Of a DNA stretch of 64,000 nt, positions 53,613 to 63,702 are shown piece by piece. Position 1 is the stretch's first letter. Every line of letters begins with the position of its first letter. Source of the DNA: Negadavirga shengliensis (GTDB lineage Bacteria; Bacteroidota; Bacteroidia; Cytophagales; Cyclobacteriaceae); assembly GCF_042652345.1 (NCBI RefSeq), contig NZ_JBHSJJ010000010.1:62001-126000 (forward strand), written 5' to 3'. Under the pieces are notes generated by a model that saw only the letters and a list, made by a program, of their open reading frames with translations, was not told where the DNA came from and searched no databases. Position numbers and translations under genes: made by a program.

Positions 53613-56600
53613 TTGACCTTTACATTCTCAAATACTTTTTCGAGGATAAAGTCAACACATCATTTGCTAACCAGAAAAATTTGGTTGTGTCTTGTGCTGT
53701 GCATTATAGGTATGTCTCATTTACAAGCTTTTCAGGAACCTGCCGGCAGCACCGCGGACACGGTTCCCAGTAGGCTTGATTCTCTGCAAAAAAGGAAAAG
53801 CCTTCCTTCATTTTTGCTTTGGGACAACCTGAATACCAGTCCCCTTTACCCCTATCAAAACCCTTTTCTACGGGGGTCATCGCCCTTTCTGCTACCCCCT
53901 CCCACCGAACAAAGGATAGAGGTAGAAGTAGACACCGCTTTTAGATATAAAATACTGGAAGACCTGGATTCAGGAGAGGTGGAATCCGGCTATACCCTGG
54001 ATTTCGACGATTTTTCAAAAATGCAGGAATTAAGGTTGAGGCAGGAATATTGGAGAAACCGATCCCGGGGGATGGATGGGGAAAGCGCCGTGGGAGGCAG
54101 GGGCCTGATCCCTCCCATTACCATGAGCCCGACTTTTGACAGGATTTTTGGAGGCAATGAAATCAATATCATACCCACGGGAAACGTAAACCTGGACTTC
54201 GGCGGTATTTTCAGAAGAATTGACAACCCCTCTATCCCCATCCGGCAGCAGCGAAACGGAGGCTTTAACTTTAACCAGCAAATCCAAATGAGCGTAAACG
54301 GTCTCCTCGGACAAAAAGTACGGATAGGGGCCAATTTCGATAGCAATAATTCCTTCGATTTTGAAAACCAGCTGAAAGTCGAGTATACGGGGTTTGAAGA
54401 GGATATTTTGAAAAGTGTGGAAATAGGGAATGTGAGTATGCCTGTTCAAAACAGTCTGATACAGGGAGCCCAAAACCTTTTCGGTGTAAAAACCCAGATG
54501 CAGTTCGGGAAGCTTTTTATGACCACAGTAGCTTCCACCCAAAGAGGCAGGAGAGATGAAATCATCATCGAAGGAGGAAATCAGGGAAGGCCATTTGAAA
54601 TCAGGGCTTCGGAGTATGACGAAAACCGGCACTTCTTCCTCGGCCATTTTTTCCGCAACAACTATGAAAACTGGCTGCGTGGATTACCTCAGGTTTTGTC
54701 AGGGGTGCAGATCACCCGGCTTGAAGTATACATTATGAACCGGGCCAACAACACCCAAACCCTGCGTAATTTTGCTGCCTTTTTGGATCTCGGGGAGGGA
54801 CAGGTCATATACCGGCCGGACAATCCCAATATCGGTTCGGGAAATCCGCAGTCACCAGCCGCCAACGGCGCCAACGACTTGTTTGCAAGTCTTCGTGCCA
54901 ACCCCTCCTTCAGAAATTCCCAGCAGTCCGCCAGCGCCATAGGCAACCAACTGGGACTGGAAAGAGGAACTGACTTCGAACAGATCAACGGTGCCAGAAA
55001 ACTTGCGGAGAACGAATACACTTTTCACCGTGAACTGGGTTATTTTAGTCTTTCCAGGAAGCTACAAAATGACGAAGTTATCGCTGTTTCATATGAATAC
55101 ACTTATAATGGACAGAGTTATAAAGTAGGGGAACTATCAGAGGATTACCAAAACAGGCCGGAAAATGAAGTCCTTTTTCTAAAAATGCTCCGTCCGGCAA
55201 GGATCAACACCCGGATCCCTACCTGGGACCTGATGATGAAAAACGTATACAACCTGAACGCTAACCAGATCCAGCGCGAGGGGTTTCAGCTCCAGATCAT
55301 CTACAGGGACGATAGAACGGGATTGGACAACCCAAGCCTTTTGGAAGGGCAAAATGTAAAAGACATCCCGTTGATCCGTCTTTTGCAGTTGGATAACCTC
55401 AATCCTCAAAATGATCCTCAGCCCGACGGCAATTTCGACTTTGTGCAGGGCATTACCATCCGTCCCGAACAGGGGCTGGTCGTCTTTCCTGTTTTGGAAC
55501 CTTTTGGAAAGACGCTTGAAAACCATTTTCTCCCTTCCGAAGCGAGTCTCAAAGATAAATTTGTTTACGACACGCTGTATAGAACGACACTGGCAGATGC
55601 AGAACTGGTCACACGACTGAACAAGTACTTTCTAAAAGGCAGCTTTACAGCAGGATCAGCCTCTGAAATCCAGCTCCCCGGACTCAATATTTCGGAAGGT
55701 TCTGTTTTGGTGACTGCCGGAAACATTCCTCTTACAGAAGGAGTGGACTATACCGTTGACTACAATACAGGACGGCTGGTGATCATCAATGAAGGTATTC
55801 TCCAGTCCGGTAAAAGGATAAGTATCAGCTTTGAAAAGGCGGATTTGGTTTCCTTTCAGACCAGAAGTCTGCTGGGTACCCGGTTTGATTATCTTTTTAG
55901 TGAAAATTTCAACATTGGAGGTACGTTTCTGTATCTCAACGAAAGACCCAACATATCCAGGATAAGTACCGGAAATGAAACGTTGAGAAACAGCTTGTGG
56001 GGGCTCGACATGAACTACAGCGATGAATCGCTGTTTCTGACAAAACTGGCAGATGCGCTTCCCTTTACGGAAACCAAGGAGACTTCCCTCATTCAGTTCT
56101 CCGGGGAGTTTGCACACCTCATCCCGGGCACTTCCAACAAAGTGGACGGAGAGGGGGCTTCTTACATCGATGATTTTGAGACGGCCATCATCCCATTTAA
56201 CCTGGGCTCTTCCCCACAAACCTGGAAGCTAGGAGCCACACCTGCCACCGATGACAACCGTTTTGACCAAAGCCAGCTGAGTGAAGACCGTCTGGGCAAC
56301 GCCTATAGGAGAGCCAGGCTGGCGTGGTATACTATAGACAACGTTTTCTATAGGGAATCCGGTCCCGGCGTCCCATCCAATATTGACCGGGAGGACAGAA
56401 GGAATCATTACGTAAGAAGGGTAATTCCGCAGGAAATCTACCAGGGGAGAATCCGGGATGTAATCATTACCCCCGAACCTCTCTTTGAAATGGCCTATTT
56501 CCCCCACGAGCGAGGCATGTACAACTACAATACTTCGCTCACTGGCAACGGATTATTGCCCAATCCAAGGCAAAACTATGGAGGGATCACCAGGGCCATC

Positions 56601-59600
56601 ACCTCTGAGGTGGATTTTGACCGGACCAACATCGAATACATAGAATTCTGGCTGATGGATCCTTTTTTGCCCGGACCGAATGGAAGGGTTCTCGATGGGG
56701 TTTTCAACGAAAATAATACCACCGGGGGAAAACTTGTATTCAACCTGGGCGAAATATCCGAAGATGTCATGGTAGATGGCAGACATGCTTTTGAAAACGG
56801 CTTGTCTCCGGATGGATCCACTGAAAGGACTGCGGAAAATGAATGGGGAAGGGTGACCAATCAGCAGTTTTTGACCCCGGCATTTGACAATTCGGCTGAA
56901 GCAAGGCAAAACCAGGACGTAGGCTTGGACGGGCTGAGCAATGAAGATGAAGTCGCTTTTTACCAGAGTCGTTACCTTGACAGGCTAAACGTAGCACCAG
57001 AAGCCATGCAGGAGATCCTAAACGACCCTTCGGCCGACGATTTTCAATATTATCTTGACCCTGAATTTGACCAAGGCAACATCAAAATACTGGAACGGTA
57101 TAAAAAATTCAACGGGATGGAGGGCAACACCCCCATTACCTCCAATACAAACCTTCCTTATACCCCCTCAGGCTCCAACGTCCCCGACAATGAAGACCTT
57201 AACAACGACAACACCATCAATGAGTTGGAAAGCTACTATGAATACGAAATCGACCTGAGACCCAATCAGCTCCGTGTAGGAGAAAACAATATTGTGGATA
57301 GGATAACCCACGTCGAAAATGGCGAGGAGGTAAACTGGTATCTTTTCCGTATTCCTGTAAGACAACCACACGGATCGTATGGTGGCATTTCCGGATTCAA
57401 GTCAATCCGTTTCATGAGGACTTATCTTACCGATTTTCAACAGCCGGTGGTATTGAGGATGGGGAACTTCAGGCTCGTGGGCAGCCAATGGCGGATTTTT
57501 CAGGAATCTTTGTTCGAGAGAGGGTTTTCGGAGATCCCTGAACCCGACAATTCCAACTTTACGGTTGGGGTGGTAAACATCGAAGAACACGGACAGGGCA
57601 GTGAAGACCAACCTCCCTACGTATTGCCGCCGGGGATTTTCAGAGACCGTGACAATACGTCAACCGTGGAAAGACAGCTTAATGAACAATCCCTGAGCCT
57701 TTGTGTTGAAAATTTACAAAGCAGAGATTCCAGAGCGGTTTTTAAAAATGTTGACCAAGACTTGGTTCAATATGGCAGGTTAAAAATGTTTTTCCATGCT
57801 CACAGTCGGGACGCCCAGAACGGGGAACTGACCGCTTATTTACGACTGGGAACAGATTACACCGACAACTATTATGAGATTGAGGTGCCTTTGATGATCA
57901 CCCCTCACAATACACGTGATCCCAGGCAAATATGGCCTTTGGAAAACGAGATAGACATCGCCATCAATGAAATAGTAGGCGTCAAGGCGGAAAGGGACAA
58001 CAACCAAAGACCCCAAAACCTGGCTTATTCTGCCCAAATACGTCAATATAAAGTCACTGTAGTCGGCCGGCCTGAATTGAGCTTTATTCAGGGGATGATG
58101 ATAGGCATCAGGAACCCGGGCCATACAGGAGGAGCCAGCAAATCGGTTTGTGTATGGGCCAATGAGCTCCGCGCTACCGACTTCAACAAGTCCTCCGGAT
58201 GGGCTGCCAACGCCCGGCTGAACGCACAAATTGCCGATGTGGCGGTGATCTCTTCCTCCATCCGTCACAACAGCTTTGGTTTTGGCAGCTTAGAAACCAG
58301 GCTTTCTGAAAGGGCCAGGGAATCCACCACCCAGTATGATATTTCAGCAAACGTAAATGTGGACAAAATCCTTCCCCAAGGACTTGGGCTGAGTATTCCC
58401 ATGTATGTCAGCTTGGAAAACTCGACCACCAAACCTGAATTTGACCCGTTGAACCCGGACGTTCCCTTTGAGATTGCCCTTCAGAAATTCAGGACGGATG
58501 AAGAAAGGGATACTTATAGGAACCTTGTCCTGGACCAATCCAAACGAAGGAATTTCAGTTTGAACAACGTAAGGAAAGTCAGGGATCCTGAAAAGGAAAC
58601 CAACAGAATCTATGATTTGGAAAACTTCTCCTTTTCTTATGCCTTTGGTTCGGTGCGACAAAGCAATATACAAATGGAAAGTTATGAGTTTGAAACTTAC
58701 CGGGGCAGCATCGCCTATAATTTCCAGCCCAACCCGCTTATCGTAGAACCTTTCAAGAACTTCGGGTTTTTAGACAGCAACCATCTGCAACTTCTACAGG
58801 ACATCAATTTTAATTTTTCCCCTTCTTTGGTATCCGCCAGATTGGATGTGGACAGAAGGTTCATGAGAACCCAAAACAGGAATGACCAGCTGTCGACTAC
58901 CGGCGTGGATCCCTTGTTCCAAAAAAGCTTTTTCATTAACCGTTTTTACAGCCTGAATTGGGATTTTACCAAAAACCTTTCCTTTGATTACAATTCAAGT
59001 ATCAATGCCGTTGTGGACGAGCCTGAAGGTGATCTGGACACGGAAGCGAAGCTGGATTCCCTTAGGGCCAATATCAGACGGCTGGGCCGTACGACCAATT
59101 ACACCCACCAGGCAGTGGTCAATTATACCGTACCCTTGGATAAATCCCCCCTTACGGACTGGATCAGAACGGATCTCAGGTACGAGGCTACCTACAGTTG
59201 GGTAACCGGTGCGCTGGGACAAAGGGACAGCTTGGGGAACGTGATCCAAAATTCCAGGGACAGGTCGATCACCGGTAAACTTGATCTTGTACAACTCTAC
59301 AACAAAAGCAAAAAGCTGAATGCCTTAAACGCACCGAAAAGACCCTCTATCCCGGGCCGGCAGACAGAAGAGGACCAACCTTCAACAGGTGGAAAGGGTG
59401 ATGACCTGTTGAAATTTTTGATGATGATAAAGGAAGTCAATTTCAGGTATCAAATCACCGAAGGCACTTTCCTTCCCGGCTATCTGGAAAACACAGGCCT
59501 CCTCGGTATGGACAGGAGTTTTATGAACCCCGGTTTGGGATTCATATTCGGCAGTCAAAACAGCAATGTCCGGTTTGACCTTGCCAACAACGGCGTATTG

Positions 59601-60758
59601 GCACCGAGTACCGCCCTTACCCAAACTTTCCGGCAAAACGAAACAAAAAATCTCCAGATATCCTCTCTTGTAGAGCCCATCAGAGATTTCCGGATCACCT
59701 TGGACCTGCGCAAAAGGGAAACGGGAGACTATACCGAAATTTTCAGAAGGTCCAGTCCGGGAAGCGACAGCTATACCTCCGTGAATCCCAACAGAATGGG
59801 GGCGTATAGCATCAGCTACAATATCATCAAAACAGTTTTTGCACGGGATGATGCCCAAAATAACTCTCCTCTCTTTCAGGATTTTGAAAATTACAGGGCC
59901 ATTATTCAAAGCCGCTTGGAAGCAGAAAATCCGGGAGGCACCTATAATATCAATGGGCAGAGTGTGCTTGTGCCTTCATTTTTGGCGGCTTATTCCGGCA
60001 AATCCCCGGAAGAAGTTTCTTTGAATCCGTTCCCTAAAATCCCTTTGCCCAATTGGAGGATAGAGTACCGGGGATTGGCCAGATTGCCGGCTTTTAGTGA
60101 ATATTTTTCATCCATTAACTTAACCCACAGCTATGCTTCTGCCTATGAAGTAAGCAACTTTTCCAACTCATTGCTTTACCAAGAAGGCCTGGAGCTTTAC
60201 AATGCCCTGCAAAATATTCCCCAAGCAACACTTACGGATGAGTTTGGGGCATTTATTCCCATCTTTGTACTTAACGATGTGGTGATTTGGGAAAGGTTTG
60301 CCCCTTTGATAGGGGTTGACCTGCTTACCAAAGACAGGATGAACATCAGTTTTGAATACAATTCGGAAAGAAATATCGGTTTGAATTTCTCCAATGCTCA
60401 AATAAGGGAACAAAAGAGTCAGGACTTCAGGTTTGACCTTGGGTATACCAAGGCTGGGGTGAAAGTCCCCTTCAAAATCCAAGGTCAGCAGGAAGTGCTC
60501 AGCAACGACCTCACCGTGAGAATATCCACCCGGGTGATGGATACCCGAACCGTTCAAAGAAAAATAGAGGAAGTAAGCACCCTTACCGACGGAAACCTGA
60601 ATATCCAATTGAGGCCGAGCATCGGCTATGTGGTCAACCAAAAACTTAATGTACAATTTTACTTTGACCGGACCATCAACGACCCAAAAGTCTCCACCGC
60701 CTTTAGAAGAAGCTCTACCGCATTTGGGGGGCAGTTGACATTTAATTTGAGCCAATGA
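53613..60758 (+). CDS. sprA: SprA/Sov, type IX secretion system outer-membrane translocon
   Basis: A 2381-residue protein, the usual length for SprA. The start is TTG 53613: the ruvA stop codon is in frame 5 codons before it and the next ATG is at codon 34, inside the signal sequence (hydrophobic residues 23-38, ending AFQEP). The body is a giant beta-barrel with many long strands and ends with a C-terminal strand LTFNLSQ. Family-like phrases include LSVNGLLGQKVRIGANFDSNNSFDFENQ-type units (split here), and the late segment IRLRPSIGYVVNQKLNVQFYFDR-type strands. SprA forms the very large pore through which T9SS cargo leaves the cell. It would export the 1463-residue protein of this window. The ruvA neighbour is a common Bacteroidota layout. 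Confidence 0.95.
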   Translation: MTFTFSNTFSRIKSTHHLLTRKIWLCLVLCIIGMSHLQAFQEPAGSTADTVPSRLDSLQKRKSLPSFLLWDNLNTSPLYPYQNPFLRGSSPFLLPPPTEQRIEVEVDTAFRYKILEDLDSGEVESGYTLDFDDFSKMQELRLRQEYWRNRSRGMDGESAVGGRGLIPPITMSPTFDRIFGGNEINIIPTGNVNLDFGGIFRRIDNPSIPIRQQRNGGFNFNQQIQMSVNGLLGQKVRIGANFDSNNSFDFENQLKVEYTGFEEDILKSVEIGNVSMPVQNSLIQGAQNLFGVKTQMQFGKLFMTTVASTQRGRRDEIIIEGGNQGRPFEIRASEYDENRHFFLGHFFRNNYENWLRGLPQVLSGVQITRLEVYIMNRANNTQTLRNFAAFLDLGEGQVIYRPDNPNIGSGNPQSPAANGANDLFASLRANPSFRNSQQSASAIGNQLGLERGTDFEQINGARKLAENEYTFHRELGYFSLSRKLQNDEVIAVSYEYTYNGQSYKVGELSEDYQNRPENEVLFLKMLRPARINTRIPTWDLMMKNVYNLNANQIQREGFQLQIIYRDDRTGLDNPSLLEGQNVKDIPLIRLLQLDNLNPQNDPQPDGNFDFVQGITIRPEQGLVVFPVLEPFGKTLENHFLPSEASLKDKFVYDTLYRTTLADAELVTRLNKYFLKGSFTAGSASEIQLPGLNISEGSVLVTAGNIPLTEGVDYTVDYNTGRLVIINEGILQSGKRISISFEKADLVSFQTRSLLGTRFDYLFSENFNIGGTFLYLNERPNISRISTGNETLRNSLWGLDMNYSDESLFLTKLADALPFTETKETSLIQFSGEFAHLIPGTSNKVDGEGASYIDDFETAIIPFNLGSSPQTWKLGATPATDDNRFDQSQLSEDRLGNAYRRARLAWYTIDNVFYRESGPGVPSNIDREDRRNHYVRRVIPQEIYQGRIRDVIITPEPLFEMAYFPHERGMYNYNTSLTGNGLLPNPRQNYGGITRAITSEVDFDRTNIEYIEFWLMDPFLPGPNGRVLDGVFNENNTTGGKLVFNLGEISEDVMVDGRHAFENGLSPDGSTERTAENEWGRVTNQQFLTPAFDNSAEARQNQDVGLDGLSNEDEVAFYQSRYLDRLNVAPEAMQEILNDPSADDFQYYLDPEFDQGNIKILERYKKFNGMEGNTPITSNTNLPYTPSGSNVPDNEDLNNDNTINELESYYEYEIDLRPNQLRVGENNIVDRITHVENGEEVNWYLFRIPVRQPHGSYGGISGFKSIRFMRTYLTDFQQPVVLRMGNFRLVGSQWRIFQESLFERGFSEIPEPDNSNFTVGVVNIEEHGQGSEDQPPYVLPPGIFRDRDNTSTVERQLNEQSLSLCVENLQSRDSRAVFKNVDQDLVQYGRLKMFFHAHSRDAQNGELTAYLRLGTDYTDNYYEIEVPLMITPHNTRDPRQIWPLENEIDIAINEIVGVKAERDNNQRPQNLAYSAQIRQYKVTVVGRPELSFIQGMMIGIRNPGHTGGASKSVCVWANELRATDFNKSSGWAANARLNAQIADVAVISSSIRHNSFGFGSLETRLSERARESTTQYDISANVNVDKILPQGLGLSIPMYVSLENSTTKPEFDPLNPDVPFEIALQKFRTDEERDTYRNLVLDQSKRRNFSLNNVRKVRDPEKETNRIYDLENFSFSYAFGSVRQSNIQMESYEFETYRGSIAYNFQPNPLIVEPFKNFGFLDSNHLQLLQDINFNFSPSLVSARLDVDRRFMRTQNRNDQLSTTGVDPLFQKSFFINRFYSLNWDFTKNLSFDYNSSINAVVDEPEGDLDTEAKLDSLRANIRRLGRTTNYTHQAVVNYTVPLDKSPLTDWIRTDLRYEATYSWVTGALGQRDSLGNVIQNSRDRSITGKLDLVQLYNKSKKLNALNAPKRPSIPGRQTEEDQPSTGGKGDDLLKFLMMIKEVNFRYQITEGTFLPGYLENTGLLGMDRSFMNPGLGFIFGSQNSNVRFDLANNGVLAPSTALTQTFRQNETKNLQISSLVEPIRDFRITLDLRKRETGDYTEIFRRSSPGSDSYTSVNPNRMGAYSISYNIIKTVFARDDAQNNSPLFQDFENYRAIIQSRLEAENPGGTYNINGQSVLVPSFLAAYSGKSPEEVSLNPFPKIPLPNWRIEYRGLARLPAFSEYFSSINLTHSYASAYEVSNFSNSLLYQEGLELYNALQNIPQATLTDEFGAFIPIFVLNDVVIWERFAPLIGVDLLTKDRMNISFEYNSERNIGLNFSNAQIREQKSQDFRFDLGYTKAGVKVPFKIQGQQEVLSNDLTVRISTRVMDTRTVQRKIEEVSTLTDGNLNIQLRPSIGYVVNQKLNVQFYFDRTINDPKVSTAFRRSSTAFGGQLTFNLSQ

Positions 60759-60760
60759 TT

Positions 60761-60789
60761 TTGACATTGAATGAATCCTTGTATTTTTG
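60761..60789 (+). promoter_or_regulatory. Bacteroidota-type promoter for gcvH
   Basis: TTG (60761-60763), 18 bases, TATTTTTG (60782-60789), with the ATG at 60809 only 19 bases on. The element overlaps the end of sprA closely (stop 60756-60758). Confidence 0.65.
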
Positions 60790-60808
60790 GACAACTAATT
60801 GACAGCAT

Positions 60809-61186
60809 ATGAATTTTCCTAAAGAACTCAAGTACACCAAAGACCACGAATGGATAAAAGCCGAAGGTGAAACAGCCACAATCGGCATCACTGAATTTGC
60901 CCAAAAGGAACTGGGGGATATTGTATATGTGGATGTAGAAACTGTGGGTGAAACAGTTGATACCGGTGAGGTTTTTGGTACCGTAGAAGCAGTTAAAACT
61001 GTTTCGGATCTTTTTATGCCCGTTGCCGGAGAAATAATTGAATTCAATCAAGAACTTGAAGCGGCGCCTGAACTGGTGAATGAAGATCCTTATGGGAAAG
61101 GGTGGATGATAAAAGTAAAGATCAATGGTGAATTGCCCGCTGACCTCTTATCTTCGGAGGATTATAAGCAGTTGGTGGGACAATAA
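60809..61186 (+). CDS. gcvH: Glycine cleavage system H protein
   Basis: A 125-residue protein with the lipoyl domain TATIGITEFAQKELGDIVYVDV and the lipoate attachment lysine Lys63 in VEAVKTVSDLFMPV. It shuttles the aminomethyl group between P, T and L proteins. Length is normal. It has its own promoter and is probably co-transcribed with the VanZ-like gene 8 bases downstream. Confidence 0.96.
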   Translation: MNFPKELKYTKDHEWIKAEGETATIGITEFAQKELGDIVYVDVETVGETVDTGEVFGTVEAVKTVSDLFMPVAGEIIEFNQELEAAPELVNEDPYGKGWMIKVKINGELPADLLSSEDYKQLVGQ

Positions 61187-61194
61187 GGAAAAGA

Positions 61195-61575
61195 TTGAAA
61201 AAAAGACTGATACCGGCGCTGATCTGGACCATAGGGGTGCTGTATGCCATATTTTCTCCTGGCAGTAACGTGCCAAAAATTCCAAAGTTCTTTGGATCGG
61301 ATAAGCTTATCCATTTTATGCTCTTTTTTGGCCTGGTATTCCTATGGAACAGGGTAATCAATGAAAAGCCTCATCCGATAGAAAAGAAAAACAGATATTT
61401 TTTTACTAATTATTTAGTTTTTTGGATATTATTTGCTATCTTTACTGAGTACATGCAGAGATACGTTCCGGGACGGTCTTTTGATGGCTGGGATATAGTG
61501 GCCAATGCATTGGGGGGAACTATAGGTACAGTTGTTTTTGTTTATTTAAATAAGAGAAAAAGTGCTCTTGTATAA
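61195..61575 (+). CDS. VanZ-like membrane protein
   Basis: A 126-residue protein with four hydrophobic segments starting at TTG 61195 after AAGGAAAAG, a good ribosome-binding context; the next ATG is at residue 42 and would delete the first helix. The pattern FGSDKLIHFMLFFGLVF followed by ILFAIFTEYMQRYVPGRSFDGWDIVANALGG (divided) is the VanZ signature with His, Glu and Asp residues. VanZ relatives are linked to teicoplanin resistance in enterococci, but in Bacteroidota they are general membrane proteins of unclear role. Confidence 0.85.
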   Translation: MKKRLIPALIWTIGVLYAIFSPGSNVPKIPKFFGSDKLIHFMLFFGLVFLWNRVINEKPHPIEKKNRYFFTNYLVFWILFAIFTEYMQRYVPGRSFDGWDIVANALGGTIGTVVFVYLNKRKSALV

Positions 61576-61633
61576 ATAAAAATAAATTGTTACAATTGTT
61601 AATCGAAAGAAAAAACTGAAATCAAAAAAATAA

Positions 61634-61639
61634 AAGGAG
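61634..61639 (+). promoter_or_regulatory. Canonical Shine-Dalgarno site for the TonB gene
   Basis: AAGGAG lies 7 bases before the ATG at 61647. Strong SD sites are uncommon upstream of genes in this window, so this one is notable. Confidence 0.6.
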
Positions 61640-61646
61640 TTTTAAC

Positions 61647-62321
61647 ATGGAAGCCAAAAAAACACCAAAAGCTGACTTGACCAAAAAGACAGGTATGTTC
61701 CTGAATTTAGGGTTAATGATCAGTGTAGGTCTGGTCCTGTTTGCCTTTGAATACAAATCATTCGATGATGGTTTGCTCAAAGATCTGGGATCGATCGACG
61801 ATGACTTTGAAGAACTGTTGGATATACCCATCACCGAGCAGCCACCACCACCTCCACCACCCATCGAACAGCCTGAAATCAAGGAGATTCCCGATGAGGT
61901 AGAGATTGAGGAGAAAATCGAGGTTAACTTTGACGTGGATGTTAAGGAAGAAACCGTGATAAAGGAAGTCGTGATAGAAGAAGCCCCTGTAGAAGAGAAG
62001 GCGGATGAGATCTTCGACGTCGTAGAAAACATGCCTACTCCTCCGGGAGGAATGGAAGGATGGAACAAATACCTTCAGAAAAACCTAAAATACCCTACAC
62101 AAGCCAGAAGGATGGGGATTGAAGGAACGGTTTATGTCGTGTTTGTGGTGAACACAGACGGGTCTATTCAAGATGTCGATATTTTGAGAGGTATCGGCGG
62201 AGGATGTGACGAAGAGGCCATGAGGGTAGTTAGAGAAGCCCCAGCCTGGGAGCCTGGAAGACAGAGAGGTAGACCGGTAAGGGTAAAAATGAGATTGCCT
62301 ATCAGGTTTAAATTGAGCTAA
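61647..62321 (+). CDS. tonB: Energy transducer TonB
   Basis: A 224-residue protein with one N-terminal membrane helix (residues 17-33), a proline-rich and glutamate-rich periplasmic spacer (PPPPPPPIEQPEIKEIPDEVEIEEKIEV), and the C-terminal TonB domain: GWNKYLQKNLKYPTQARRMGIEG, VVNTDGSIQDVDILRGIGGGCDEEAMRVV and WEPGRQRGRPVRVKMRLPIRF. It transmits proton-motive energy from ExbBD to outer-membrane receptors. No exbBD is adjacent. A terminator follows 19 bases later. Confidence 0.92.
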   Translation: MEAKKTPKADLTKKTGMFLNLGLMISVGLVLFAFEYKSFDDGLLKDLGSIDDDFEELLDIPITEQPPPPPPPIEQPEIKEIPDEVEIEEKIEVNFDVDVKEETVIKEVVIEEAPVEEKADEIFDVVENMPTPPGGMEGWNKYLQKNLKYPTQARRMGIEGTVYVVFVVNTDGSIQDVDILRGIGGGCDEEAMRVVREAPAWEPGRQRGRPVRVKMRLPIRFKLS

Positions 62322-62340
62322 TAAGCTTAAGCCATAAAAT

Positions 62341-62374
62341 AAAAATGCCATGGAGAAATCTATGGCATTTTTTT
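62341..62374 (+). terminator. Rho-independent terminator after tonB
   Basis: AAAAATGCCAT (62341-62351) pairs perfectly with ATGGCATTTTT (62362-62372), 11 bp, with a 10-nt loop and T-run to 62374. Confidence 0.88.
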
Positions 62375-62428
62375 GTTACATAACTGAATCGGGTTTATTC
62401 TTATCATCATAATATCTGTTACACGCGA

Positions 62429-62788
62429 ATGAAAACCAATGTATTTGGAGAACCTTTGCAGCCCTGCAGCATGGCTCCTAAAACGGGATTTTACCGGGAT
62501 GGATGTTGTAATACAGCGGAAGAGGATACCGGAGTCCATACGGTATGTGCCATTATGACGGAAGAATTTCTGAGTTTCAGTAAAGAAATGGGGAATGACC
62601 TCAGTACTCCCCGGCCGCAATGGGGCTTTCCGGGTTTAAATTCCGGTGATCGCTGGTGCATTTGCCTTAGCAGATGGTTGGAAGCCTATCATGCAGGAAA
62701 GGCTCCAAAAGTGGTCTTGGAAGCCACCCATGAGAAAAGCCTGTCAGAAATTCCTTTGGAGGAATTGATAAAATTTGCTGAGAAATAA
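62429..62788 (+). CDS. DUF2237 family protein
   Basis: A 119-residue soluble protein. The family pattern is clear: NVFGEPLQPCS near the start, TGFYRDGCCNTAEEDTGVHTVCAIMTEEFL, then NDLSTPRPQWGFPGLNSGDRWCICLSRWLEA. Conserved cysteines (DGCC, WCIC) suggest metal binding. DUF2237 proteins have a fold resembling bacterial proteins of unknown function and no assigned reaction. It converges on yicC with 7 bases between stops. Confidence 0.9.
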   Translation: MKTNVFGEPLQPCSMAPKTGFYRDGCCNTAEEDTGVHTVCAIMTEEFLSFSKEMGNDLSTPRPQWGFPGLNSGDRWCICLSRWLEAYHAGKAPKVVLEATHEKSLSEIPLEELIKFAEK

Positions 62789-62795
62789 AATGCCG

Positions 62796-63674
62796 TTATA
62801 AAATGTTCAAAGCCTGTTCTTTAATTTTTTCCAGTTCATCTTTCATATTGATGACCAGCCTCTGAATTTCAGCATCGTTTGCTTTGGACCCGATGGTGTT
62901 GATCTCCCTGCCGATTTCCTGGCTGATGAACCCTAGTTTCTTACCTTGAGAGTTGTTTGCCTCTAACACATCGGAAAATAGATCCAAATGGGTGTGCAGT
63001 CTCGTTATTTCCTCAGAAACATCCAGTTTTTCAAAATAATAGATCAACTCCTGTTCAAACCGGTTCTCATCAAAAGACTGGTCTTCCATCCATTCCGAAA
63101 AATTTTGCCGGATCTTGCTTACCAGCTTTTCCTTTCTTCTGGGCAATTCCGTTTTTATTTTTTCCAGGCTGTCAGCAATCGCCGTGAGGTTTTCCCTGAA
63201 TTTTCCCAATAATGCCTCTCCCTCCTGTTTCCTGAAACCGTCACATCGAACCGATGCCTTTGTCAACACTTCTTTTAAGGTTTCCCATTCGAGACTCCCC
63301 TCCGGTTTCTCCGTATTCGCTACACACACATTGGGCGATTGCAATGCCAGTTTGAATATATCAGACGGCCTTTCTCCTACGGTGGCCGCCATTTCCCTGT
63401 ATTTGGAATAATAAGTTCTGAATAAAGCCTCGTTGATAACAATCGGAAGTTCATCCTCCTTTTTTGAAGCAAACTCAATGGTGATGCTGACTTTGCCTCT
63501 CTCCAATATGCCGGCGATAATGTTTCTTATTTCCAATTCACGATCAGAAAACTGCTTCGGCGATTTGATACTAAGGTCCAGAAACTTGGAATTCAGGGTT
63601 TTGATTTCAACCTGAACGACAAATTCCTCATTTTCTAAATTGGCCAGGCCATAGCCGGTCATTGATTTTATCAT
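62796..63674 (-). CDS. YicC family endoribonuclease-like protein
   Basis: I choose the ATG at 63674 because it gives the family start MIKSMTGYG; the 292-residue length is normal. Landmarks are FLDLSIKSPKQFSDRELEIRN, then RGKVSITIEF, and the C-terminal DUF1732 block LGFISQEIGREINTIGSKANDAEIQRLVINMK written in parts with strong conservation. YicC is an RNA-cleaving protein in E. coli that acts on the RyhB small RNA; the equivalent in Bacteroidota is not established. It lies after the Omp85-like gene on the same strand, 28 bases away. Confidence 0.93.
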   Translation of the reverse strand: MIKSMTGYGLANLENEEFVVQVEIKTLNSKFLDLSIKSPKQFSDRELEIRNIIAGILERGKVSITIEFASKKEDELPIVINEALFRTYYSKYREMAATVGERPSDIFKLALQSPNVCVANTEKPEGSLEWETLKEVLTKASVRCDGFRKQEGEALLGKFRENLTAIADSLEKIKTELPRRKEKLVSKIRQNFSEWMEDQSFDENRFEQELIYYFEKLDVSEEITRLHTHLDLFSDVLEANNSQGKKLGFISQEIGREINTIGSKANDAEIQRLVINMKDELEKIKEQALNIL

Positions 63675-63702
63675 AGATATAAAATAAATTGAAAAAAACA
63701 TG

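Noticed and set aside
54030..54647. Long minus-strand frames inside sprA, including this one and 60168-60794
   Set aside because: They lie opposite conserved SprA sequence and show no motif or promoter of their own.
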